Below are positions 35,780 through 46,513 of a DNA stretch of 64,000 nucleotides, piece by piece. Position 1 is the first letter of the stretch. Each line of letters begins with the position of its first letter. Made by a program: the position numbers and the translations under genes. The notes beneath the pieces were generated by a model. The model was not told where the DNA came from. It did no database searches and saw only the letters and a program-made list of their open reading frames with translations. Location: positions 53,312 through 117,311 of the forward strand of contig MNCI01006816.1 in NCBI GenBank assembly GCA_015680685.1. Reading direction: 5' to 3'. The DNA comes from Gnetum montanum (taxonomy: Eukaryota; Streptophyta; Gnetopsida; Gnetales; Gnetaceae).

Positions 35780-37739
35780 AGATAAGGTAACCATTTAGCA
35801 ATTTTCTTTTCAAAAAAATTATGGGTTAAGTGCATATGCCCTAGTTTTTTGCAAATGTACCATGAATGGACAGCATCCCTTAGGATGTTCATACTAGCAC
35901 ATGGTGCAACCTTCATCATCTGTGGAGCTAGTGTCTAAGTACCCAGCTACTAAAGCAACTTTGTCCTTTTTTCCAAATTCCTTCTTCTTCTTTTTGTCTT
36001 TGCCTCTAATGAGTGCTTATTCTACTTTCTTCTCCACAATCTTTAGTGCTATTATACATCATTCATCTACTAAATCCCACATTTTTGCTACATGTGTTGC
36101 TACATAGGCAACAAATTTCTGAATTAGTAGGGTCTCCTTCATGATGACTTGATTCAAGGTTTTTCCTCTTTGGTATCACATACCCATGCATCTCTTTTTC
36201 AGATTGATGGATTCTTGTTGTATTCTTCAGTTGATTTCCTTTTTTTTGAGTTCTCCTTGCCACTTGATCGATGAGTCCTAAAATTTGATGGGTGGTTAAT
36301 TCTGATAGTCTTCCTTGGGCATAAACCTGAAGGGTCTCTCTTGTTTTACTTCTCAGCCCATCTATGATATGCCTTAGTTGTTCTTTTGATGAAAATCCAT
36401 GCCCTGGGCATCTATGTAATAGTGAATAATATCTACTCATTGCTGCATCAAGGGTCTCATAAGTCCCTTATTTCCAATTCTAGATTTGCTTTCTTAGGTT
36501 TGACACTCGTGAATATGTCTAATATTTATTATTAAAAATTTCAAGCATGATACTCCAGCGTTTGATGGATTCAGGTTCTAGTGACCTATATCAGCTTTCT
36601 ACTTCCTTCACATGTGTTTTAAGAAACAACTTCAATTTTTGCCAATCACTTTCTATGTTTTGAAGGGTAGAGGCATTTTCGAACGCTTGAAGGTGATGTT
36701 GAGGATTAGTGTTGTAACATCTTTTAAATCTAGTCATGTTATTTCTATTTAACTATGTGATTCAGCTATCTCGTACATGTGTGGTTGGTATGTAGACTAC
36801 TTCCAAAATGTTGATCATGTTCTGAGTTATCATAAGGGATTCATTATCATGACTAGGTTCATAAGCTTTGTGGTAGTGGGGACCCCTTCTATGCTCATGC
36901 CTCTCTTCATCCTCTCTACTATTTCTATGCCTTCTTCTTTCATACTCCTCATCTTCTAAATCAACATACCTTGAATATCGATCATGATGACCATGAGCTC
37001 TTCTCTTTTCCTTATCAAAGTCTTGGTACTTGTGTTGTCTCCTATCATAGTCCTTTGATGATCATGATAAAGTAGAGGAGTTAGCAAGAGAATGGTGCTA
37101 GCTGGTTCTCCTTTCATAACTCTTGTGAGCTTACTTGTAGGACTTAGTAGGATCCCTTGGCCTAGAGTCCCACTTGTATCTTAAGTCAGTAGCCTTCCCC
37201 TTGTGTGTCTTTACTAGAGTAGAGTGAAGTTGGGCTTTAATAGATTCTTCTAGTTTGATGATAGGTCTCTTTGATGACTCCCCATGGTTTTGGTGGAGTT
37301 GTTCCTAAATGAACTGATCAACATCAAGCTATTCTATGACAACATATGTGTTGGTTTGCTTCCCTTTAGTATGAGAATGTTTAATTTTCATAGCAACATC
37401 TCTTTTTATCTACTTCCTTATAGGTTTGTAGGGTTTGGTCATGTGTTGAGTCACATGGTACCCTTCTTGAATCTAGTCCAAGTGCATTCCTCTTAGAGCA
37501 ATTTGTAGCATGTTTAGTGGTGCACGTTCGAGAGGTAGAACTATGTTTCCTTGCATATATCTCCATCTCATTTGTCTATCATGATGGAATATGAAGGTGA
37601 AGTTTAGATTATATGAATCAATGTGAGCATAAGTAACTCATGTCTACATTGGCATTTCCTAGTCTTCTTCATCAGTAATTCTATCACTACTCCTTCTTGT
37701 GTCTTTGGTAGATGATGATTGATCAATACGTGAAGCCAT
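35780..37739 (-). pseudogene. gag: gag of element E (broken)
   Basis: The minus-strand ATG at 37,739 gives 'MASRIDQSSSTKDT', about 140 bases inside the LTR. The conserved 'LNFTFIFHHD' and 'GNIVLPLERAP' blocks match A and G. The capsid-like region is best preserved at 36,063-36,440 ('SSKEQLRHIIDGLRSKTRE', 'YAQGRLSELTTHQILGLIDQ'). A candidate zinc knuckle 'CTMC-YEHPKGCC' reads near 35,890 with a stop inside. Arg/His/Asp-rich sequence lies between. Numerous stops interrupt it. Confidence 0.8.
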
Positions 37740-37854
37740 GTTATCATTTTCTAGTAGTTTATGTTAACTGTGCTTTATATTAAGGTTGTGAACATTAGAG
37801 TTAGGTTATGATACAATGAACTTTGAAAAATTAATTACTTAGTATAACATTGAC

Positions 37855-37876
37855 TTATCCTTAGCAGCAACACCAA
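37855..37876 (-). other. Primer binding site of element E
   Basis: Minus-strand TTGGTGTTGCTGCTAAGGAT adjoins the LTR end and aligns with the site of G with a few transitions. Confidence 0.7.
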
Positions 37877-38728
37877 TGATGAGCAGTCGAGTATCCAACA
37901 CCCAACCATATAAGATATGAGTGTTCATGCACAATCCAGGTCAAACTTCGCAAATAAGGCAATGTGATTTTACTAGTAATTAGTTAGCATTTGCAATCAT
38001 TATCTTCCCATGAGATTTAGTAAAATCAATGCCTATGGTTTAACTTGCAGTGAGGCATATGATATTGATGTTGTATTGGCCATTGTGCTCCTAGTAAACA
38101 TAAAGTAAAGATAAAGGTTCCTAATTCTAAGTAACTAGTAAATGAATCTAATCTAGCCTATGTGATGAGCAGCCAGTCCTAACCTTCCATTTAGACCTTA
38201 GACATGTAACTACTACTGGGATTACCAAGTACCACACTAGTAGACGTACCAAGTGATAGTACTACTAGGTTACCAAGTAGCTACATTTAAGTGCTCAAGA
38301 TCAATCGTACTCATTCCACTTAACAACACTAAAAGTAAATTGTAAGAAATCGTAAACATTAATGATGAAAATAGTAAAATAATAAACTAATTAAAAATAG
38401 AAATAAGACTAAGTGTTTCTACAATGATGAAAAGTAATCTCAATCTTTATTTTCGGTCATGCAATGCATCCAAGTACATCATACTCAAATAAAGACTTCA
38501 TTCAATCACTTAACATCACAGTGTGAGCACACACTACTAAGCACTGAATTCAAGAAAACAAACTAAAAGAGTTCTATTACTAAGTTAACAATCTACTATG
38601 GATCTGTACACCCAGGTGTTGCTTATATAGGCTAGCATACATCCTATGATATTGTTTATATGATAAAGTATGGTGAAATATGATAATGTATCTACAATAT
38701 CATTGGTTTAAAATTTTTGGATTTATTA
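37877..38728 (-). repeat. 5' LTR of element E
   Basis: 852 bp aligned with 20,943-21,811. On the minus strand it begins TAATAAATCC at 38,728 and ends CTCATCA at 37,877. U3 GATATC cores are partly worn here (AATATC at 38,697, GATATT near 38,649). The GCTTG target duplicate follows at 38,729. Confidence 0.9.
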
Positions 38729-38733
38729 GCTTG

Positions 38734-40265
38734 GATATATCATTTTTATGCACAAAAATCATAGTGTAATTCATTTCATAATGAACAAACCAATGGTAAG
38801 CCCCTATATTATACAGTGCTTGGTAATGTTGTAGGAGTTTGATCTAATAATGATGGATGAAAAGAAAACTAAGAATGTAGCTTCCAATCATCTATCTTAA
38901 TTAAGATGAGATAACAAGGTTGATGAAGAGTCCTTGTTTGATCAATTTCCAAATAAGCTTCTCTTTGCTAAGGCAACCGAAGTTCAAGCACCAGGGATTA
39001 TAAACTAGTACGATGAATTCCTCCTATGTACTTACATAAGAAACTTCTACAAAATGGGATCATAGGAGGAAGTAGCAGTTCCTCCACCAAGTCAAACACT
39101 ACCTAGAGATAAAGGGTAATCTCTAAAAAATTTACACTAATGGCTTGGTATGATGATGTGTACCTAATGAAGATCAACTAAAAGTAGGAAGGGAAATGAC
39201 CTTCAAAACCCTAATGGTAGGATACCTTTGGCCTATAATCTTCAGAGATGCTCATTATTTTGTCCATTCATGTGAATGATATCAATGGGATAGAGGAATG
39301 ACAACTAGGATGGAATGGCTTCAATAATGGATCCAACCATTAGAGCCTTTCAACCTTTGGGGAATTGATTTCATGAGATCCATCACTCCTACGTCCAATG
39401 AGAAGTTTTACATTATTATTGTTATTGACTATTGTACTAAACAGGTCAAAGATGCAACTATTCTGGACTATACTTCTTTCACTGTAACTCGATTCTTTTA
39501 ACATGTGATAAATAAGTTTGGTATGTGTAAAGCACTAATTTCTAAAAATGGAATCCATTTCATGGGTGCTACCTTTTGTAAGTTAATGCAATACTTGGGG
39601 GTAAAACATAAACTTATAACATCCTACAATTCCCAAGCCAATGACCAAGATGAAGTAACTAATAGGAAGATCACCGAAGTCCTAACAAGGATCATTAACA
39701 AATATAGGATTCTAAAGTACCAAACTCAATGATGCCCTATGAGCATATCACTCAACATGAAAACTTGGTATAGGCTACTTTTCCTATGAGTTAGTGTATA
39801 AAAAATTGCCAAAACTTCTAATTCAAACTGAACTTCGTACACTCACAACCACATGTGAGCTTGACCTAGACATTAACTTGGCATAAAAACTCAATGTGCT
39901 AGATGAAAATCAAATAGTAGCTCTTCTAATTAATGAAGTACACAAGACATGCAATAAATAATGACATGATGCCTAGATATAAAAATTTGAATTTAAACCA
40001 GGATACTAGGTTTTCTATTGGAGTCCCATGCATGTGCCTTAATGAACTAAGTTCTAAACATTATGGGAAAGGACCATACATTGTATAGTTAAATTTTCCT
40101 TCCAAGGCTATGATAATTTACCATCCAATAAGCCCTCAAAAGCACATGTTGGTCAACATCCAATAACTAAAATGCTTTGCAAACTTCCAAGTAACCAACC
40201 ACAACTACAACACCTCAACTTAAGAATAAGCTTGCTCCAATTTTCATATCTCCTCCTTCCAACTG
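38734..40265 (+). pseudogene. pol: RNase H end and integrase of element D (broken)
   Basis: D resumes after E with the RNase H tail and thumb-like linker, then integrase. Pieces read 'LMQYLGVKHKLI', 'DEVTNRKITEVLTRIIN' and 'IGYFSYELVYKKLPKL'. In the open part (39,505-39,732) the second catalytic Asp position reads 'ISKNG' where 'SDNG' is expected, while the Glu is kept ('DEVTNR'). The region closes with a 'SHGGH' tail near 40,262. Multiple stops and frame changes show it is inactive. Confidence 0.8.
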
Positions 40266-41734
40266 AGTCATGGGGGACATGTCCATCTATCATAACCCCT
40301 TGAATAGGATGAAAAGTTTTTTTAAATTTTTTTTACATCACTCTTTATAGTTTTCCATTTTCTTTATATTTTGATATTTATTTTATACATTTATTTTTTA
40401 CTTTTACTTTTACTGTTGCTTTTGCTTTTATTTAACTTGATTTAATAAATCCAATTTTATTCCATTGTTGTTACAAACTTCGATGATTACTAAATACAAA
40501 TATCAAGATTTTGGCTATCTCAACAAGCCAACTTTATCTTTGGATTATGCTCTCTTCTCACAGGTTATCAGTTTTTCATTGGTATCAGGTAGTGAGCTCA
40601 CAACATCCACCATTCCATCTGTTTCATAAGGAGATCTATATCATGGTAGCACAATGGTTCTTTTGCATGAAAACTAAAAAGTACACATGATCTTGATCAT
40701 CCAATAAACTAAGATAGGATCAAGTGCAAATGGAAAAGGGTGTGGCCTCAAGGGAATTTGTTGGATTCTCTTCTTAACTTCCTTCTTGAGTCCTATGACT
40801 CCTCATGGAACGTATCATCACTCCTCTAGTCAACCATAAAAGCAAGCATGCCCTTGTAATATGTGATTTCCTTCAAAAAAATCAAGAATAAACACACCTC
40901 TCTATAGATGTCTTAGAATACAAACACTGATTATGGGGCTTGAAAGATATGTTACCCATGTCTAAAGCCATCCCTCTAACTAAGGCCCAAATTTCTTCCT
41001 AAATAATCTCTAAAACTACTTTCTTCTCTTAGTTTCTTCTCTTTTTTGAGGTGATGTTCATTCTGTATGGTTGTTGTGAACTCATAATGATAGCCAAGGA
41101 AGAGCACATCAATGTGAGGTCATTGCTAATGGTTGGGACTTGGTTTAGACTTAGGAAAAATCAATATCAAGATCATTCTAACCACACCTTCCAGAAAACG
41201 ACCTCTTATGACTATGATCTAGATTCTCCTCTATTGATCTCTTTCTCAATCATTCTGGCACTTTATTTTTTCATCTCACTACCTTGTACCATGATCAATT
41301 GTTAGTTTTTGTTTGTAGACTACATGATCCTTGGCCAATCCTTTACAAGGGTTTGGTGTTTAACTTGAATCATCAATCATCATCCAAGATGCCTACAAAC
41401 TCCTTGTGATGGGGATATGTAGGGGCATTTTAGGCATCAACTTGCTTTGAGGAGGATCCACTTGCATAGCTTTTGATTTCCCTTAGTTTAAACTTGATAA
41501 CCATGAACCTCAGTTTAGTTCACACAACCTTGATAGCTTGCATTATCTAGTTTTGTGCTTATTTGGCTTAAAGAACATCTCATGTTGCTCATTCACTCTA
41601 GTGCATGCACTAGAACCTTCTCAAATGTTGTTGTCTTAGTTTCCAAACTTTATACCTCCCATTTGGCTCTTATTTCATCCTCAAACTCTTTTGAAATCCC
41701 TTAAACTGAAAAATGAAAAAAATGAATGTGAATG
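40266..41734 (+). other. Post-integrase region of element D
   Basis: Non-coding, AT-rich. It contains 'tccctctaactaaggccc' (about 40,972) and 'gaggatccacttgcatag' (about 41,451), both of which recur in element G (54,184 and 54,630). An open frame at 41,051-41,305 shows no recognisable domain. Confidence 0.55.
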
Positions 41735-41800
41735 GTTGCATTGATGCATTCTCATCAATGTAGCTGGATACGTCAATGCAACACAAAAATCCTATAAATA
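41735..41800 (+). promoter_or_regulatory. Internal palindrome-TATA module of element D
   Basis: GTTGCATTGA (41,735-41,744) and TCAATGCAAC (41,773-41,782) are perfect 10-bp inverted arms. TGCATTGATGC (41,737-41,747) recurs exactly in D's 3' LTR U3 at 44,522-44,532. A TATAAATA box lies at 41,793-41,800, 11 bases after the second arm. It occupies the same place relative to the extra ORF as the GATATC modules of E and F. Confidence 0.55.
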
Positions 41801-41934
41801 CATATGACACTTACCTTATTTCTTACATTTTGAAGCAAACACAAGGGGAAACAACCAATAAAATTCTATAGTTAAAATTAAAGACATCACTATCTCCTAC
41901 TTGATTAAGGCTATTGCAAAGGTCCTCGAATTAC

Positions 41935-44208
41935 TAAACATCAGGGAAAAATTGGCAGAGATTTCAACACAAGTAGACCTTGAGGCAAAGAAAGAATAGG
42001 TTTATTAGTGTTATGGAGTGAACTGCAAAAAGCACGGTGCCCTAACCAAGACAAAGAAAGCCTACTTCAAGATTGTGGCTTATCACCTCAATCATATAGT
42101 GAGGCCAAGCAAGGTGATTGCCTTCTTTGTTAGGGCATGCACACAAGTGGGAAGTTCCAAGTCAACCTTCCCCAACTCATCTTCCTAAAACGTTTTAAGG
42201 AAAATGAGAAGGATAGGAAGATACTTTTCTTTCCCTACCTAATTAGAAAACTTTGCAAAAGGGGAGGCATAGCTCACTATGCCAATGATGTCTTCTACAA
42301 GGCTCTTACTACATCATGTTAGGAGATGATGAAAGACAAATTGCCTACCAAGTTTTAAGAAGAGGAATTGCCACCTCCACCACCAGCTGCAACACCAGAG
42401 ATGACACCTAAAATGATTGCAGCTACCAAACATCTAATGAAACTTAGGGAATAAAAATTGAAATAATAAGCCTCTAGAGGTGGTGGTGAATCCTCCATCT
42501 ATCATCTGGTCATGAGCTAGAACCATAAGCTAGCCAGTGGATGAAATGGCCCCATTATTCTCCTCACAAAGAGACTAGGTGTGTGTTTGCACCAACCCCA
42601 ATGTTAGAGAAGTCACTATGTCCATTCTAGGATAAGAATTCCTCAAAATCTCTAGGAATATAGTAGTCTTTTCTATGATACTAGAGGAGGGAAAAGAACC
42701 AAAGTCTTGATTATGCCATATAAGGGCTTGGAGACTACAGTAGAGATGGTGGTAGATAGCATTGGGAAATCCTTAATTTCTCTTGCAAAATGTATCTCTA
42801 ATGTTGCTACCATGGTAGATGTCCAAGTATCTGCAAAAGCATGGAGTAAGGGAATGAGTGTAGTGTAGCACAAAGAAGTGCTAGAGTGACTAGTCAGAGC
42901 CAAACAACTAATTCTAGAGATCTTTGATCTCTTAAAATACATTTCATCCATCTAGTCATAACTACTAGAGATAATGGATAAGCTGCCTATCACCAACGCA
43001 TCACTTGAGGAGGCTACCATTAGTAATTGATGGTTGGCAATCAAGGTTACAAAACTCAGAGCCTACTTGTCAAATCCATCCATCTGTAGGTGTAAGCTTA
43101 CAAGAGATGAAGCTTTTTAGTAACTTCAACAAAGATCTTAGAAGGCCAAAAATGCAAAAAAGATGATGATCTTTAATGTGTCACTATTGAAAGAAATGAT
43201 GAGAATAGATCCATAAGAAAAATATTTTGTTGATCCAAGAGAACCACTGCTTGCGAAATGTTGAATAACAAAAGGATCAAATGGTTGAATACATTCATCA
43301 CCAATAGAAACAGCTAGCCAAGTTGAACTAGGATGTTAGGAGGTTGGCTATAGAAAATTGAAATCTCTAAATAAAGAAGATTCATGCCCTTTACCAAAAG
43401 ACTACCATTAAGATCACCACTTGAAAAAATGAAGCTCTCAAATATGAAAGAGTGAAAAATTACTAGAGGAACCAAGTTGGGATGCTCAAAGAGATCAATA
43501 AAAAAGAAATCAAATTTTCTAAGGCTAAGGTGAGTGAAGCCCTCCAGTAATTCCAACAAAGGGATGATGTATGGAATCCCATCTTTAATGTTCTAAACAC
43601 CAAAAATTAAGCTAAAATCTACCTAAAGGAGTTGCAAATTCAAGATATGATGAAGTACATGAAGTTAGCCAACCTTTGTTATGCAAACCTAGTAATGCTG
43701 ATAGTAGGAAATTCAAGATCTGATCTAAAGAAGCAACTAGCCAGCTCCTACCTCCTCTATGAGGTGGAGTTCAAGATCCATAAAGACATAAAGCAAAATT
43801 TGGAAGTGTTCAATGTAGAGCTTGAAGTTCTCATAAGAAAATTCATAGATCAAAGATCAATGGCTGAGAACCTAGCTAGAAGAATGAATAACTACTAGGA
43901 ACTACAAAACCTTATTCATATGTTTGAAATTGAACATAAATAGTTTGCATCCTAACTTTTGAATATGAAAGAGATTTTTTTTACCATGTCCTACCCATGA
44001 GATGTACCTACACTGACCAATTTAGGAGAAGCTTCTTGGACCATTTATGATTCACAAAGCATAGAGGAGAAGATGAAGATACTCCTAGACACCTTTAAAT
44101 TCTCAGAGGCAATAGCAGCAGAAGTAGGGTTGTCCAAACCACTAACAAAATAGGGATGTGATCAAGGACCCTCCATGCCATAGGAGCCTTCACCTCTAGG
44201 CATAGTGT
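41935..44208 (+). pseudogene. Extra ORF of element D (N-terminus shortened, stops present)
   Basis: The frame contains 'KAYFKIVAYHLNHIVRPSK' (about 42,060), 'FFPYLIRKLCKRGGIAHYAN' (about 42,230), a Pro-rich linker (about 42,370), and a coiled-coil tail with 'LANLCYANLVMLIVGNSR' and 'AENLARRMNNY' open at 43,632-43,898. It ends near 44,208, about 220 bases before the polypurine tract. The 'MAPKR' start region present in E and F is not visible, so roughly the first 130 residues are lost or unrecognisable. D shows this ORF can coexist with pol in one element. Confidence 0.7.
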
Positions 44209-44430
44209 GAAGATCTCCTTCTGCTCCATTCCATTGAACCAACGCTTGTTAATTTTTTCAACCTATCTAGATTTTTATGCATTGTACAACTTTTGTAACC
44301 ATGCAAATATTTTGTAACATGGTACTTAGAGTTTATTTGTTATTATAGTTAGCTAGTTCCATACTTTCCAAATTTTATAAACAACTCAGTTCCATTTTTT
44401 GTTCACTTAAGGACAAGTTTTTAGTCAGTT

Positions 44431-44439
44431 GTGGGGGTA
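44431..44439 (+). other. Polypurine tract of element D
   Basis: GTGGGGGTA immediately before the LTR start. Confidence 0.8.
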
Positions 44440-45052
44440 TAATGAAGTCCAAGTTTGTTAGCTGCATTAAAGGCTTGTTGACATAGTCCTATCAATGCAT
44501 CTTTTGATGCATTGGTGTATATGCATTGATGCTAATCCTCCATAAGCCTATATAAATGCACATACCATCCATATTTATGAAACCTTTGTTTATTCACTAA
44601 GTGAAATTCTTGCAATTTGTTTTTGTAGGACTTACATAGATTTTACTCTAAGTGCCTATAGCGTAGATTGAGTTAATTGAACAAAGTTTTATTTGAAGGC
44701 ATGCTGGACATGGATACTTTTGCATGACAATAATAAAATTGAGATTATTTCCTTCCATTGTAACACTTGCATTAGCACTTAGTTTATTTTCAAGCACTTT
44801 ACTTTAAATGCATTTTACTTTTCTACACTTAGGAAATTAATAATTTATTTTGTAATAGCATAAGTATGACCACTTCAAACATGTCATACTAATGCTTGGT
44901 AACCCTAGAAATGTATACTTGGTACACCCAACAATGTTAGTATAAGTTCAGTATGGATACAGAAAGTGGAAATAAATACTTTATGCTTAGGATAGATTAG
45001 ATAGCACTTAGTTTCATAATTAGTTAAAAATTCATATTTTAATCACCTTTTT
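44440..45052 (+). repeat. 3' LTR of element D (left part)
   Basis: It starts TAATGAAGTCC after the polypurine tract. U3 carries CAATGCATC/GATGCATTG (44,493-44,501 and 44,506-44,514), TGCATTGATGC (44,522-44,532) and a TATATAAA box (44,549-44,556), about 110 bases from the LTR start. Recognisable LTR sequence ends near 45,052. The U5 end of an LTR of this type appears beyond element G at 55,980-56,146, so G probably inserted into this LTR. Confidence 0.7.
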
Positions 45053-45482
45053 GTATTAATACTATGAGGATAATGCCAACATGACATATATGATAAATCC
45101 TAAATTAAGAGGATGATGTGTTGTACCTATTTAAGGTACATAAGATAGAGAGCTATCTCATAAATACTAGGATGCATGATGAGAGAAGATCCCTATAAAT
45201 AAGCATTGAACCAAAATTTATTTGGGGAATATTGTTGTATCACTTCATGTATAAATATGAACCAATGTGAATGGAAATGTAGTGCCTCACTATTTACCCT
45301 AGTTTGGTTGGGGGTATGAAACAACTCTTCATTTCTTAGGCATTTTAACTTAATTTATCATAAAGTTTGATGTTTGCTTATTTGATTCTTTCATTTCTCA
45401 AATTTCTCTATATCAATACTCTTAATTATTTTAAATACTTTACTAATAATAATAATAATACTTTAATCTCACTTAATCATAC
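45053..45482. other. Unassigned sequence between D's LTR and element G
   Basis: AT-rich with an (AAT)n run near 45,446. If the flanks of G are two halves of one 850-bp LTR, about 350 bases here are extra, perhaps an unrecognised insertion. A 'gttgggggtatga' at 45,308 resembles a polypurine tract/LTR start but no LTR body follows. Confidence 0.35.
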
Positions 45483-46350
45483 TGATGAATCATGTTTTAC
45501 ATAAGCCACGATATTGGGTATCCAATATCAAGGTGGCCGCAATATCGAGTATGCGATATTGCGGCCCAAAATGCAATATCAAGTATGTGATATCGTGGGG
45601 TATCCTATGCCTATAAATATAGCCCTTGGGCACATGATTTAGAAGGAATTTCTTAGTCAAGTAGCAAAATTGTTACAGTTTGTTCATTCTAGAGTTAGAA
45701 TATTTTCCAAGTGCCCATAGCAAGAGGTCTAAGTGTAATTGGATCTTTATTCAAGCAGTGATGTACCTGAACATACCATTGTGTTGGCAATAAAGACGAG
45801 CTCTTTGATTCATCCTTGTAGCACTTGAGACTTTCTTTCTTTATGCATTTATACATTGTGATTTCATGCAGTTCACATTTAATGTTATTCATTTAGCAAT
45901 TAATTTTGATTAATTAAGCAATTAATTAAAATACACAAGCACGGCCCCTTCAAATATACGTGTGAAACTTGATAGCTTAGAAACAGTTAGCATTTGACAA
46001 CTTGGTAGTGTTTACATGAAGTTTAGGATGTATCCGGGAAGTGGGGATGGTTACTTATGTTAGGCTAGATTAGACAATAGTTCACTTACCATTTAATTAC
46101 TATCACTTTCATTATTATTTTAGGCAATCAAATTGATAAAACATAAAATGATAAAAATCTTATGCCTTAGTCACACTTAACCACACACTTGCATTTCACA
46201 AGTGAGACTAGGAAGACAACGAATGGACAACACGAACTCACTATTTAGCTCTAGTGTACTTGCTAATTAAAGTTTATAGAATTTGACCAGATTGCACATG
46301 AATGACTATGATTCATTTGGTTGGACATAGGGGTACCTCATCACTCATCA
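45483..46350 (+). repeat. 5' LTR of element G
   Basis: 868 bp. U3 has GATATT (45,510), AATATC (45,524), AATATC (45,541), GATATT (45,555), AATATC (45,575) and GATATC (45,589), steps 14, 17, 14, 20, 14. The middle pair forms the perfect dyad CCGCAATATCG/CGATATTGCGG with a 6-base spacer. TATAAATAT follows at 45,612-45,620. R and U5 make up the remaining roughly 720 bases. Confidence 0.95.
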
Positions 46351-46351
46351 T

Positions 46352-46370
46352 TGGTGTCGTTGCTGGGGAC
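46352..46370 (+). other. Primer binding site of element G
   Basis: TGGTGTCGTTGCTGGGGAC begins one base after the LTR. The complement of plant tRNA-Asp 3' ends, as I recall it, is TGGCGCCGTTGCCGGGGA. The three differences are all C to T, which would still allow G-U pairing with the tRNA. Confidence 0.8.
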
Positions 46371-46513
46371 TTTAGTTCTACATGTGTTATCTAAACTTAG
46401 TGAAACTTAGTAACTTTGTTGTTCAAACCCTAAGGTCAAATCTTACAAAAAAATTATTATTATAACTAAATTAAATCTTAATCGCATATTACATATAGAT
46501 TCACTAATATAAA

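Larger units (their letters stand above)
20943..38728 (-). mobile_element. Element E: gypsy-type element with gag and extra ORF but no RT or integrase
   Basis: LTRs lie at 20,943-21,811 and 37,877-38,728. The target duplication GCTTG is perfect (20,938-20,942 and 38,729-38,733) and splits the RNase H of element D. On the minus strand the internal region holds a tRNA-like primer site, gag (37,739 leftward), protease (about 35,170-34,708), a post-integrase-type region (from about 34,330), an internal promoter module (about 32,840-32,768) and the extra ORF (from 32,265). The extra ORF is interrupted by element F. RT, RNase H and integrase are absent between 34,708 and 34,330. Without F it would be about 10 kb. 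It would depend on another element's polymerase to move. Confidence 0.88.

Noticed and set aside
45300-45330. Polypurine-like 'gttgggggtatga' suggesting another LTR start
   Set aside because: No LTR body, palindrome-TATA module or matching end follows within the expected distance.
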